From: Halosaccharopolyspora lacisalsi
GTDB taxonomy: Bacteria > Actinomycetota > Actinomycetes > Mycobacteriales > Pseudonocardiaceae
NCBI RefSeq assembly: GCF_014137975.1
Contig: NZ_JACGWZ010000002.1
Location: 1-64,000 of the forward strand
DNA: 64,000 nt
Reading direction: 5' to 3'
Positions 46,575 to 55,557 of this stretch are shown piece by piece. The position numbers and the translations under genes are program-made. Every line of letters begins with the position of its first letter. Within the stretch, counting starts at the first letter, position 1. Under the pieces are notes generated by a model. That model worked only from the letters and a program-made list of their open reading frames with translations. It was not told where the DNA came from and ran no database searches.

Positions 46575-47594
46575 GTGGTCACGAGTCGGCAGGTCGCGCA
46601 GCTCGCGGGGGTGTCCCAGGCGACCGTCTCCCGTGTTCTCCAGGGCAGTCTCCGGGTTTCCGGCGACACGAGGCAGCGTGTCGAGGCCGCGATGGCGCAG
46701 GCCGGCTACCGTCCTCACGCGGCCGCGCGCGCTATGCGCACCCGTCGTTCGGGCACGGTCGGCGTCGTCGTCGCCGACATCACGAACCCCTTCTACCCGC
46801 AACTGCTCGAGGCGGTCAGCCACGCGCTCGACGCCGCGGGCCAGCGGATGATCCTGTGGAACGCGGGTGGGCCGAGCGAGACGAGCGCGCTCGAGGCGAT
46901 CGGCGAGGGCTCGGTCGATGGACTGGTGTTCACCACGATCACCGAGGGTTCGGACCCCCTGGAAGAGGCGCTGCAGCAGGACCAGCCCGTCGTGCTGCTG
47001 CATCGCGGCCTGGAATCGGCGCGCTGTGATCAGGTCACCAACGACAACGTGGCCGGCGGACGGCTCGTGGCCGAGTACCTGGCGGGCCACGGTCACGAGC
47101 GCATCGCCTACTTGCAGGGGCCGGAGCTGCCCAGTACCTCCCGGCACCGCGAGCGGGGGTTTCGCGAACGTCTGGCGGAACTCGGCGTTGCCCTCGCCCC
47201 CGAGCTCACCGTGCGGGCGCACTTCTCGCACGACAGCGCGCGCCGGGCGATGCGCGGATTGCTCGATCGGCAGGACCCACCCACCGCCGTCTTCTGCGCC
47301 AACGACCTGACGGCTTTCGGAGCCGTGGACGGAGCGCTGTCGCTGGGGTCGCACGTCCCGGAGGACGTGTGGGTCCTCGGTTACGACGACATCGAGATGG
47401 CTTCCTGGGACTCCTTCGACCTGACGACCGTGCGGCAGCCGATCGCGGAGATGGCCCGTACGGCGGTGGAGCTGCTGCTCGAACGCATCGATGATCGATC
47501 GCTGTCACCGCGTCGGCGGAAGTTCCCGAGCGAACTGGTCGTCCGGGGTTCCACCGCCCGCGCCCCTGTGCCGGTGCGGGCGGTGGACCGCTGA
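46575..47594 (+). CDS. LacI-family transcriptional regulator
   Basis: This 339-aa repressor has the HTH VTSRQVAQLAGVSQATVSRVLQG (residues 2-24), the hinge YRPHAAARAMRTRRSG, and a periplasmic-binding-protein-like effector domain beginning GVVVADITNPFYPQLLEAV and containing VFCANDLTAFGAV and VLGYDDIEMASW. The GTG at 46575 gives the standard start close to the HTH. It diverges from the hisD-like gene across a 107-bp region with two TGTGTACGTA copies. Effector unknown, presumably the substrate or product of the neighbouring enzyme. Confidence 0.93.
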   Translation: MVTSRQVAQLAGVSQATVSRVLQGSLRVSGDTRQRVEAAMAQAGYRPHAAARAMRTRRSGTVGVVVADITNPFYPQLLEAVSHALDAAGQRMILWNAGGPSETSALEAIGEGSVDGLVFTTITEGSDPLEEALQQDQPVVLLHRGLESARCDQVTNDNVAGGRLVAEYLAGHGHERIAYLQGPELPSTSRHRERGFRERLAELGVALAPELTVRAHFSHDSARRAMRGLLDRQDPPTAVFCANDLTAFGAVDGALSLGSHVPEDVWVLGYDDIEMASWDSFDLTTVRQPIAEMARTAVELLLERIDDRSLSPRRRKFPSELVVRGSTARAPVPVRAVDR

Positions 47595-47821
47595 CGGCGG
47601 CTCCCCGCCGCAGCCGGCCGATCGCGTCGTGTCCGGCGACGTGGTGCCGACATCGAGGTGTTCCTGTGGTGTTCTCCGCACGAACGCGGTGACCGGGTGT
47701 CCACAGGCGGGTCTTTGGAATCCCGGTCATTTGTCGCGGTCGGTTCGGACTCGATGCCGGACGAAACGCGATCTCCGTTCGGCTCTGCTGGTGTCGTCCG
47801 CACGAAGACCGAGGAGACGCC

Positions 47822-48550
47822 ATGAGCATCCAGCGTGAGGCTGCCCGGAGCCGGCACCGACACTCCGCTCTCGTCGATCTGGTGCGCAACCATCGGTTAC
47901 GAGGTGATGCCGTTCAACAGCACTTAGCAGGACGTGCTCGCCGAGGTGCCGACCACGGTGCCGCTGACCGTCACGGCCACCGAGTCGAAGGGGATCGAGG
48001 CGACCCTGGAGCTGACCGAGCACCTGCTGCGGCACGGATGCGGTGCGGCGCCGCACCTGCCGGCGCGGCAGTTCGTCGATGCCGACCATGTCGGTGGTGT
48101 GGCGCCCCGTCTTCGTGAGGCAGGGGCACGCGACGATCCAGCGGGACTCGATCGAGCTGGCGCTGAAGCAGAAGGCTCCGACGGCCACGCGCGTCATCAC
48201 CCAGATCTGCTTCGACGCCGCAACGACAAGTTCGTGGGCGACGGGTGTCACCACCTCTGGTATTGAGCTCCCGGTCCACGTGGGTACGCCGGGGCCGGTG
48301 AGCCGTCGTAAGCTGATGCGGATCTCGGCCGGCATCGGTTTGGGCCAGTCGGCACGGTTCCTGCAAAAGCAACAGAGCCTGCTGTGGCGTTTCCTCCTGC
48401 CGGGCGGCTACAACCCGACGAAACTGGCCAAACGGCTCGGCACCGCGGGCAACGTTCACGGGCTGCGCATTTTCACCTTCAACGAGATACGCAGGACCGA
48501 GGCCTGGCGCCGAGAGCTGTTGGCCTCGGTCTCCGAAGGGGCGATCGGTC
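47822..48550 (+). pseudogene. Decayed methylenetetrahydrofolate reductase (metF-like)
   Basis: From ATG 47822 the frame reads REAARSRHRHSALVDLVRN, then shifts to YEVMPFNST, a TAG stop, and QDVLAEVPTTVPLTVTATES (about 47905-47990). It continues to HLPARQFVDADHV. After about 48110 a stretch equivalent to roughly 50-60 residues is missing and the frame changes, resuming as LALKQKAPTATRVITQICFD, then IELPVHVGTPGPVSRRKLMR, GIGLGQSARFLQKQQ and IFTFNEIRRTEAWRRE. That is the order of actinobacterial MetF. No proper stop precedes purU, which starts at 48551. It was presumably a metF-purU one-carbon operon. Confidence 0.8.
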
Positions 48551-49435
48551 ATGACGGAGCAGAACCACGAGCAGAACTACGGACGCCTCATCGTGTGGGG
48601 AGCGGACCGCCCCGGGATCGTGGCGAACGTGTCGGCTGTGCTCGCCGAGCACGGGGCCAACGTCATCTCGCTCGATCAGTCCTCGAGCGGCCCGGAGGGC
48701 GGTCGCTTCTTCCAGCGCACCGTCTTCCATCTCCCGGAGCTGTCGGCCGAGATCGGCGCGCTGAGCAGGAGTTTGGAAGCGAATCTGGGGGAGGAGCTGG
48801 GACTGGAGTTCCAGCTCGTCGAGGCGAGACGGCGGAAACGCGTCGCCGTCTTCGTGTCCAGAGCGGATCACTGCCTGCTCGACCTGCTGTGGCGGCAGCG
48901 GCGCGGAGAACTGCCCGTGACCGTGTCGATGGTGGTGTCCAACCACCCCGATCTCGGTGACGACGTGCGGCAGTTCGACATCCCCTTTTACCACGTGCCG
49001 GTGGACAAGGATGACAAAGCGACCGCCGAGCGGGAGCAGCTGAACCTGCTCAAGGACAACGTGGACCTGCTCGTGCTGGCGCGCTACATGCAGATCGTCT
49101 CCGGCGACTTCCTCGACGAGCTGGGCGTTCCGGTCATCAACATCCATCACTCGTTCCTGCCCGCGTTCGTGGGGGCATCCCCCTACCAGCAGGCGAAGGA
49201 GCGCGGCGTGAAGCTGGTCGGCGCGACGGCGCACTACGTGACGGAGGACCTCGACGAGGGCCCCATCATCGAGCAGGACGTGATCCGCGTGTCGCATCGG
49301 GAATCGGTGCGGGACCTGCAGCGCAAGGGTGCGGACGTGGAACGGTTGGTGCTGTCCCGCGCGGTGTCCTGGCACTGCGAAGACCGCGTCATCCGCGACG
49401 GCAACACGACGGTCGTTTTCCAGGGGGGACAGTGA
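48551..49435 (+). CDS. purU: Formyltetrahydrofolate deformylase
   Basis: This 294-aa PurU hydrolyses 10-formyl-THF to formate and THF, balancing the one-carbon pool. An N-terminal ACT domain (LIVWGADRPGIVANVSAVLAEHGANVISLDQ, residues 12-42) is followed by the formyl-hydrolase domain with ARYMQIVSGDFLDE, the catalytic INIHHSFLPAFVGA (Asn and His), and GATAHYVTEDLDEGPIIEQD. All catalytic residues are in place although its upstream partner metF is decayed. Actinobacterial purU-metF pairs often serve demethylation of betaine-type solutes, which fits the BCCT gene nearby, but that link is inference. Confidence 0.95.
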   Translation: MTEQNHEQNYGRLIVWGADRPGIVANVSAVLAEHGANVISLDQSSSGPEGGRFFQRTVFHLPELSAEIGALSRSLEANLGEELGLEFQLVEARRRKRVAVFVSRADHCLLDLLWRQRRGELPVTVSMVVSNHPDLGDDVRQFDIPFYHVPVDKDDKATAEREQLNLLKDNVDLLVLARYMQIVSGDFLDELGVPVINIHHSFLPAFVGASPYQQAKERGVKLVGATAHYVTEDLDEGPIIEQDVIRVSHRESVRDLQRKGADVERLVLSRAVSWHCEDRVIRDGNTTVVFQGGQ

Positions 49436-49924
49436 CCGCGCAGGCGGGAGCCGCGGTGATCGAGTACCTTGCGATCGGCAGTAACCACGGACGACCGCCC
49501 CGACAGCAGCACGTCCTCATCCTTCGCCGATACCGCGACGGTCCACTGTGGCTTGCGGCGACCGACTGATACGGGTCGGCCGGCTACGGGCGGGTTACTG
49601 AGCACGTCGGTGCCATCGGGGCACGTGGGTGGGCATGTGGGGTCGGACAGGGTTTTGGCGAGGTAGCGCTGGCCCCGGGGAAGTACTTGGGCGCAGTTCG
49701 CGGGCGCGGTGCCGGGGGAGGAACCCGATGGCTCGTTCGAGTTCCTCGCGGGTCATCGGACCGATGAATTCGGTGTCGTCGTTGTTCGGTGCACCCGGCT
49801 CCGAGCGGGGGCTCGAGGCCACTTTTTTGATCCGCTGCTGCAGCGCGAGCGCCACCGTATGCGAGGTGGTCTTGGGATTGCCCGGACGGTTCAGGGCGTG
49901 GCAGGTGCCGAGGGAGATTCCGTG
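49436..49924. other. Intergenic stretch without a recognisable gene
   Basis: About 490 bases between purU and the MFS remnant. A minus-strand frame at 49595-49960 reads plausibly in part (EFIGPMTREELERAIGFLP), but no start, ribosome-binding site or family is visible. Base composition is similar to coding DNA, so this may be further gene debris. I assign nothing. Confidence 0.5.
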
Positions 49925-50216
49925 GATGGCCGCTGTCGGCGTGGGCGCTGGTGGCCGGGTGCGCTGGGTGACCGGTTCGGGCACAAGCGCATCGTGCTGC
50001 CGGGAGCGGCCTTGACCGAGACCCTGCTGGCCGCGATCGTGCACGCGGTCCTGTGTCCGGTACCAGCGGATACCTGGCCCTGCTGCCCGCCGCCGACCGT
50101 GCCGGTACCGCGCCAGCGGCGTCGACAACGCCGCACGCCGAGCAGCCGGCGCCGCGGGCATCGTGCTCTGCGGCGTCGTTGTCGGCAGTCCCACCCACCC
50201 CGAACACGAGGGCTGA
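49925..50216 (+). pseudogene. Remnant of an MFS exporter
   Basis: The plus strand shows pieces of a DHA2-like major facilitator in order but in three frames: LGDRFGHKRIVLPGAALTETLLAAIVHAVL, then AGYLALLPAA, then VDNAARRAAGAAGIVLCGVVVGSP, followed by a TGA at 50214-50216. Most of the protein is missing. A perfect 15-bp hairpin begins at this stop codon and was probably the gene's terminator. Confidence 0.55.
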
Positions 50217-50257
50217 GCAGCCCACCGAGCGCGGCGCTCGCACTCGGTGGGCTGCTC
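50215..50257. terminator. Perfect 15-bp hairpin between convergent units
   Basis: GAGCAGCCCACCGAG (50215-50229) pairs perfectly with CTCGGTGGGCTGCTC (50243-50257), loop 13 bases. It lies just beyond the stop of the fructuronate reductase-like gene on the minus strand and at the stop of the MFS remnant on the plus strand. No T-run, so it is a GC-type bidirectional terminator. Confidence 0.65.
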
Positions 50258-50265
50258 GGCGATTC

Positions 50266-51738
50266 CTACCGCACCGCGGTGCGCACCGTGGCGCGTACGC
50301 CCGCTCGGTCGAGTTCGGCGTACCAGCCCTCGACGCGACCGGTGAACCGGCTGTCCTCGAGGAGTGCGTCCGGGATCCCTGCGGCGGCCAGGGCGGGGCG
50401 CAGCGAGGCGACGTCGGTGCGTCCCTCGGTGGCTTGCAGCATCGTCGGGGCCGCGGGGTCGTTGACCTCCAGGGCGAGTCCGTCGTCGGTGCGTTGGACC
50501 AGGACCTGCCGGAGCCAGGCGGCGACGACGAGCGTCGCCATCTCCGGTGCGTTCGACTGCCCCAGCGAGTCGGTAACGGTTCCCAGCAGGCGTGGACCGA
50601 TCTTGCGCGAGCCGTCGGAAGCGACCTGGCTGGTGGTGTGCCGCAGTGCGGGATTGGCGAACCTGTGCAGCGTGGTCTCGACGTAGTCGTGGTGGTCGAT
50701 GCCCTCGGCGGGGGGCAACGTCGGCCGCACCTCGGATTCGGCCAGCCGTCGGGCAGCACCGGCGAGATCGTCGATTTCCACTGCTTCGGCGATGGTGTCG
50801 ATGCCGGCCAGCCCGCCGAGGTAGGCCAGTAGCGAGTGGCAGGCGTTGAGGGTGCGCAGCTTGGTCAGTTCGTACGGCCGCACGTCCGGGACGAGCCGTG
50901 CCCCGGCCCGCTCCCACGCCGGACGCGGTCCGCGGAAGTCGTCCTGGACGAACCACTGGCTGAACGGTTCGGCCAGCACTGTGGCCTCGTCCCGCAGACC
51001 GAGCGTGGAGGTGACCTCGGTGCGGTTGGCTTCGGTGGTTGCGGGCACGATTCGGTCCACCATGGTGCAGGGAAAGGTGACTTGCTCCTCGATCCACTCG
51101 ACCAGCGCCTCACCGTCGGGCAACAGGCCGCAGTAGTCGGTGACCGCCTGTCGCAGCAGCGCACCGTTGTCGGCGAGGTTGTCGCAACTGATCACGGCCA
51201 GTGGTCCGGCATCGGTGCCACGGCGGCGGCGCAGGCCGGCGGCGATCCGGCCGACGACCGTGCCGGGTGGTCTGCCCGCGGCGTCGGCCCGAATTTCGGA
51301 GTCGCCTGTGTCGAGCCGCTGGGTGGCCGGGTGCAACCGGTAGGCCTTCTCCGTCACCGTCAGGGTCACCACCCGTACAGCGGGGTCGGCGATCCGGTTC
51401 AGTACCTCCTCGGCTTCCGACGGGCCGTCGAGGATCTCGCGCACCGAGGGAACCACCCGTACGCGGGTGTCCGTTCCATCGCGCAGCGCCAGCGCGTAGA
51501 GCCCGTCCTGGGGCTGCAACTGGTCGCGGACCCGGGGGCTTCGCTGGGTGACCGCGCTGATCGCCCAGCGGGTATCGCCCGTAGCGGTCATGGCATCGGC
51601 GGTGTGGACGGCCTGGTGCGCCCGGTGGAAGCCACCGATGCCCAGGTGCACGACGCCGGTGGTCAACTGGCTGGGGTCCAGGTCGGGGCGCGAGGATTTC
51701 GGGACCTCGCCGAGGGTGTTCAGACTGAGCCTGCGCAC
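50266..51738 (-). CDS. Mannitol dehydrogenase family: fructuronate reductase-like (UxuB)
   Basis: This 490-aa NAD-dependent polyol/uronate dehydrogenase has the N-terminal Rossmann motif VHLGIGGFHRAHQAVH (residues about 29-44) and the catalytic block LTKLRTLNACHSLLAYLGGLAG with Lys, Asn and His, as in the mannitol dehydrogenase/UxuB/UxaB family. The GTG at 51738 follows AAGGAG. It lies directly after a mannonate dehydratase-like gene, which favours D-fructuronate to D-mannonate reduction over mannitol or altronate use. It is the last gene of the operon. Confidence 0.88.
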   Translation of the reverse strand: MRRLSLNTLGEVPKSSRPDLDPSQLTTGVVHLGIGGFHRAHQAVHTADAMTATGDTRWAISAVTQRSPRVRDQLQPQDGLYALALRDGTDTRVRVVPSVREILDGPSEAEEVLNRIADPAVRVVTLTVTEKAYRLHPATQRLDTGDSEIRADAAGRPPGTVVGRIAAGLRRRRGTDAGPLAVISCDNLADNGALLRQAVTDYCGLLPDGEALVEWIEEQVTFPCTMVDRIVPATTEANRTEVTSTLGLRDEATVLAEPFSQWFVQDDFRGPRPAWERAGARLVPDVRPYELTKLRTLNACHSLLAYLGGLAGIDTIAEAVEIDDLAGAARRLAESEVRPTLPPAEGIDHHDYVETTLHRFANPALRHTTSQVASDGSRKIGPRLLGTVTDSLGQSNAPEMATLVVAAWLRQVLVQRTDDGLALEVNDPAAPTMLQATEGRTDVASLRPALAAAGIPDALLEDSRFTGRVEGWYAELDRAGVRATVRTAVR

Positions 51739-51799
51739 GGGAGCACTCCTTGTCCGCTGTGGTCTCGGCCAGCTACTTCCGGCTCTCGGTCCACTGTGG

Positions 51800-53008
51800 T
51801 CACCAATCGTGCATGGAGCCGTCGTGCAGTCGCGCGACCGGCAGGTAGGCGGGTTGGTAGGGGTGCTCGGCGGCGGCCTCCTCGTCGATGTCGACACCGA
51901 GTCCGGGGGCGTCGCCGGGGTGGAGGTGACCGTTGTCGAACCAGTGGCTCCGGGGGAACACCGCGTCGGTGGCCGGGGTGTGCGGCATGTACTCCTGGAT
52001 GCCGAAGTTGGGCACGGCGGTGTCGACGTGGACGGCCGCGGCCAGGCAGACCGGGGAGAGGTCGGTGGCGCCGTGGGCACCGGAGCGCACCCCGTACAGC
52101 TCGGCCAGCGCCAGGATCCGGCGCAGGTGGGTGATCCCGCCGGCGTGGACCACCGAGGTGCGGACGTAGTCGATGAGCCGCTCGGTGATCAGACGCTGGC
52201 AGTCGATGATCGAGTTGAACACCTCGCCGGTGGCGATCGGTGTGGTGGTGTGCTGTCGGATCAGCCGGAACGCGGTCTGGTCCTCCGCCGGAGTCGGGTC
52301 CTCCAGGTACAGCAGCCGGTAGGGCTCCAGCGCCTTGCCCAGCCCGGCCGCCTCGATCGGGCTCAGCCGGTGGTGCACGTCGTGCAGCAGGTCGAAGTCG
52401 TTGCCGTGCACCCGGCGGATCTCGGCGAACAGCTCGGGAGCGTGGTCGAGGTAGTTGCGGGTCGACCACCGGGTCTCCTCGGGCAGCCCCGCCGATGCCG
52501 GCTCGTAGCGGTCGCCGTCGGAACCGATGCCGTAGGTCCCGGACACGCCGGGCACCGCCGTCTGGGCCCGCACCGCCCGGTAGCCGGCGTCGAGATAACG
52601 ACCGACCTCGGCGACGGTCTCGGCGACCGTGGAGCCCTGCGCGTGCCCGTACACCAGCACCCGGTCCCTGCTGCGCCCACCGAGCAGCTGATACACCGGC
52701 AACCCGGCGACCTTGCCCTTGATGTCCCACAGCGCGGTGTCGACCGCGGCGATCGCGGTCATGGTGACCGGGCCGCGCCGCCAGTAGGCACCCCGGTACA
52801 GGTACTGCCAGGTGTCCTCGATGGCAGCGGGATCGCGCCCGATCAGCAGCGGGCGCACGTGGTCGGTGAGGTAGCTGGCCACCGCGAGCTCGCGCCCGTT
52901 GAGGGTGGCGTCACCGACCCCGTACACCCCCTCGTCGGTGACGATCTTGAGTGTGACGAAGTTGCGGTCCGGCGAAGTGACGATCACTCGCGCGTCGACG
53001 ATCTTCAT
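51800..53008 (-). CDS. D-mannonate dehydratase-type enolase-superfamily enzyme
   Basis: This 402-aa member of the ManD (RspA-like) group would dehydrate D-mannonate to 2-keto-3-deoxygluconate. Marks are [16 protein letters not shown], the Mg ligands in [11 protein letters not shown] (Asp), [11 protein letters not shown] (Glu) and [10 protein letters not shown] (Glu), plus the late [15 protein letters not shown]. The N-terminal capping domain [22 protein letters not shown] is complete. ManD-group proteins vary widely in efficiency and some act poorly on mannonate, so the gene's place beside a UxuB-like enzyme is the main support for the assignment. Confidence 0.9.
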   Translation of the reverse strand: MKIVDARVIVTSPDRNFVTLKIVTDEGVYGVGDATLNGRELAVASYLTDHVRPLLIGRDPAAIEDTWQYLYRGAYWRRGPVTMTAIAAVDTALWDIKGKVAGLPVYQLLGGRSRDRVLVYGHAQGSTVAETVAEVGRYLDAGYRAVRAQTAVPGVSGTYGIGSDGDRYEPASAGLPEETRWSTRNYLDHAPELFAEIRRVHGNDFDLLHDVHHRLSPIEAAGLGKALEPYRLLYLEDPTPAEDQTAFRLIRQHTTTPIATGEVFNSIIDCQRLITERLIDYVRTSVVHAGGITHLRRILALAELYGVRSGAHGATDLSPVCLAAAVHVDTAVPNFGIQEYMPHTPATDAVFPRSHWFDNGHLHPGDAPGLGVDIDEEAAAEHPYQPAYLPVARLHDGSMHDW

Positions 53009-53062
53009 GACTTCCCTCCGGGATATGTGTGTCGAACGGGACAGCGGTCCGGTGTACGCCGC

Positions 53063-54088
53063 TCATGCGGTGTCCGTGGCAGTGAGGTCGACGACGGTCT
53101 TGAGGCCCTGCCCGCTCGCGGCACGAACGAAGGCGTCCCGCGCTCGGCGCAGCGGAAAGCGGTCCGTGACCAGCGAGCTCACCTCGAGCGCCCCGCGCGT
53201 CACGAGGTCCACCGCCACCGGGAAACTCGCCGCGTACCGGAAGGTGCCCACGAGGTCGACCTCGTGGCGTTGCACCAGGCTCAGGGCCGTCGCACTGTCC
53301 TCGGCCGGCATCGTGCCGACCAGGACCACCCGGCCGCCGGGGGTCGTCGCGGCCAGCGCGCCGGCGAGTCCCCCGGGAGATCCCGAGCACTCCAGACTGC
53401 GGTCCACGCGCAGCCCGTCGAGCTCCTCGGCGAGCAGGACGCGGTCGATGCTCAGGTCACGCGCGGCCCGCAGGCGTCCGGGGTCCACATCGCTGATCGC
53501 GACCTCACGCGCACCCCACGCCCGCGCTACTTGTGCGACCAGCAGGCCGACCGGACCCGCACCCGTGACCAGCACCGACTGACCGGGTGCGAAGCGGGCG
53601 CGCCGCAGCGCGTGCACCGCCACGGCCAGCGGCTCCAGGACCGGGACAGCGGCCGGGTCCAAGCCGGCCGGTGTCGGGTGCAGGTGGGTGATCGGAACCG
53701 TGACGTAACCGGTCAGCCCCCCGTCGACGGGCGGCGACCCCAGGCAGGTGCCGTGCGGGCACAGGTTGTACCGGCCCGCGACGCAGGCCGGACAGGTCCG
53801 GCACGGCACGGCGGGCTCGACGACCACCCGGTGCCCCACGAGTTCGTCCGGTGTTCCAGGACCGGTCTCGTCGACCGTTCCGCCGATCTCGTGCCCGAGC
53901 ACAGCCGGTTCCCCGAGCGCGTTGGTGCCGTTGCGCCCGTCCAGGTAGTAGTGCAGATCCGAGCCGCACAGACCGACCGCCTCGACCGCCACCCGCGCCT
54001 CCCCCGCTCCGGGGGAAGGGACGTCGCGTTCCTGCAGACGCAGATCCTCCGCACCGTGCAACACGGCCGCGTGCGTTCGTTCCGTCAT
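53063..54088 (-). CDS. Zn-dependent MDR dehydrogenase (idonate/sorbitol dehydrogenase-like)
   Basis: This is a 341-aa medium-chain dehydrogenase. Catalytic Zn ligands are in GLCGSDLHYY and GHEIGG; the structural Zn site is the cysteine cluster CRTCPACVAGRYNLC. The NAD-binding motif is VTGAGPVGLLVAQVARAWG. Best fit is L-idonate 5-dehydrogenase or a sorbitol/galactitol-type enzyme, feeding a sugar acid into the hexuronate route. Its ATG at 54088 overlaps the transporter stop. The substrate is not fixed by the sequence. Confidence 0.88.
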   Translation of the reverse strand: MTERTHAAVLHGAEDLRLQERDVPSPGAGEARVAVEAVGLCGSDLHYYLDGRNGTNALGEPAVLGHEIGGTVDETGPGTPDELVGHRVVVEPAVPCRTCPACVAGRYNLCPHGTCLGSPPVDGGLTGYVTVPITHLHPTPAGLDPAAVPVLEPLAVAVHALRRARFAPGQSVLVTGAGPVGLLVAQVARAWGAREVAISDVDPGRLRAARDLSIDRVLLAEELDGLRVDRSLECSGSPGGLAGALAATTPGGRVVLVGTMPAEDSATALSLVQRHEVDLVGTFRYAASFPVAVDLVTRGALEVSSLVTDRFPLRRARDAFVRAASGQGLKTVVDLTATDTA

Positions 54089-55491
54089 CAAAGCGCCCCT
54101 CCGAGTGCGCTGATCGCGGTGTAGATACCGAGCGCGACGATGAGCAGGCTGCTGACGGCCAAGGCCGCCGTGAACCACGTTCCCCCGCGCAGTTCCTCGT
54201 CCACTTCTGTCCGGCGCAGGTACCACGTGGCGACCGTGACCGCGATGAGGAACAGCCCACCGATGAACCCACCGGTCTGGACCATGAACACCGGTGCGGC
54301 GAAGAACAGGTACGCGCCGCCCCAGGCGGTCGGGAACAGCACGGTGAACACCCGCATCCACTTCTGCCGCTGTGCGGTGTTCCGCCAGTCGAAGACCCCG
54401 CACAGCGACACCGCGTTCGTGGCGACCCGGGCCCATCCGGGCAACGCGGCCCACAACGTGGATCCGAGCACCGCCACCGCTCCCACCAGGAAGACACCGC
54501 TCGCCCACTCGCCGAGGGTGTCGGTGTAGATGCGCGACAACGTGGTGATCATGGTGTTGCCCTCGGGGACCAGACCCGCCGGATGCAACACCGACGCTCC
54601 CATGACGAAGAACGCCATCGTCCCCACGGTGTAGACCACCCACGAGACCATCGCGTCCTTGTACATCACCCGGATCCAGCCCCGGGCGCGATGCTTCCAC
54701 TCCGCGCTGCCGTCGTTCGGCCCCACCCAGCGGGCGTAGCCCTTCTCGATGCACCAGTAGGTGTAGTAGGTGATCTCGTCGGAGGTCACGCCGGTCAGTC
54801 CGAACATCGCGACGGCCGCCCCGACCGCCCCGGCGGGCAGGGACAGCCGCATCCCGGTGGCCAGATCGTCGAGCCCGTAACCGACCCCGGTGAACGGCAG
54901 CCCGAAGGCGATGGCGCAGGTGATCAGCACGAACAGCACGGTCAGTCCCACGGCGCCGCGTTCGATCAGCGAGTACTTGTTGGAGTACAGCGAAACGATG
55001 GCGCCGACGACCACCACGGTGGTCCAGATCGCCAGGGAGGGGAGCTCCAGCGGCCCGGAGCCCACCGGGAACAGGATGCTCAGCGCCGCGGCCAGACCGC
55101 CAACGACGCCACCGACCTGGAGGACCTTGATCAGGGCCATCAGCATCCACATCACGCTGACCCAGCCCAGCCGGCCCAACCGCGGGGGAACCTTGTCGTA
55201 GCCCTCCAGCGCGGGTTGGCCGGTGACGATGGCCCAACGACCGAGTTCGACCTGGACCGCGACCTTGAGCAGGGTGCTGACGATGACCAACCAAAGCAGC
55301 ACGAAGCCGGCCTCGGCGCCCAGGGCGGTGGTGGCGATCAGTTCTCCGGAGCCGACGATCGACGCGCTCAGGATCAGTCCCGGGCCCAGGAAACGCAGCG
55401 AGCCGCGCCAGCCCGTGGGCGGATCCTTGGTATCGGCCTCCCGCAGGACGTAGGGGTCCTGCGGGGCGGCCTCCGTGTCGGTACTCAACAC
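54088..55491 (-). CDS. Nramp-fold transporter lacking the metal-binding motifs
   Basis: This 467-aa protein has 11-12 transmembrane helices, related to Nramp proteins. TM1 reads GPGLILSASIVGSGELIATTALGAEAG where metal-transporting Nramps have the D-P-G-N ligand set. TM6 has AMFGLTGVTSDEITYYTYW in place of the M-P-H motif. Both metal sites are therefore absent. It heads the hexuronate-type operon and overlaps the dehydrogenase gene, so I infer that it imports an organic substrate such as a sugar acid. Automatic annotation as a divalent-metal transporter would be misleading. The GTG start at 55491 follows GGGAGGTC. Confidence 0.85.
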   Translation of the reverse strand: MLSTDTEAAPQDPYVLREADTKDPPTGWRGSLRFLGPGLILSASIVGSGELIATTALGAEAGFVLLWLVIVSTLLKVAVQVELGRWAIVTGQPALEGYDKVPPRLGRLGWVSVMWMLMALIKVLQVGGVVGGLAAALSILFPVGSGPLELPSLAIWTTVVVVGAIVSLYSNKYSLIERGAVGLTVLFVLITCAIAFGLPFTGVGYGLDDLATGMRLSLPAGAVGAAVAMFGLTGVTSDEITYYTYWCIEKGYARWVGPNDGSAEWKHRARGWIRVMYKDAMVSWVVYTVGTMAFFVMGASVLHPAGLVPEGNTMITTLSRIYTDTLGEWASGVFLVGAVAVLGSTLWAALPGWARVATNAVSLCGVFDWRNTAQRQKWMRVFTVLFPTAWGGAYLFFAAPVFMVQTGGFIGGLFLIAVTVATWYLRRTEVDEELRGGTWFTAALAVSSLLIVALGIYTAISALGGAL

Positions 55492-55506
55492 GACCTCCCG
55501 GTGAGT

Positions 55507-55520
55507 ACTAGTATATTAGT
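55507..55520. promoter_or_regulatory. Candidate GntR operator overlapping the operon -10
   Basis: ACTAGTATATTAGT is a near-palindrome (12 of 14 positions) midway between the divergent GntR gene and the hexuronate-type operon. Read on the minus strand it contains TATACT (55515-55510), a good -10 for the operon, so a bound repressor would block that promoter. It is the only AT-rich symmetrical element in this 66-bp region. Confidence 0.55.
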
Positions 55521-55544
55521 GTGACACTGCAGCACATCAGCCCA

Positions 55545-55550
55545 TAGGAT
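55545..55550 (+). promoter_or_regulatory. -10 element of a likely leaderless gntR mRNA
   Basis: TAGGAT is followed by seven bases and then the ATG at 55558, so transcription would begin at or next to the start codon. No Shine-Dalgarno sequence lies between. Confidence 0.45.
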
Positions 55551-55557
55551 TCAAGAC

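Noticed and set aside
49595-49960. Minus-strand frame with EFIGPMTREELERAIGFLP
   Set aside because: Locally protein-like, but no start, ribosome-binding site or relatives are evident and the flanks are decayed sequence.
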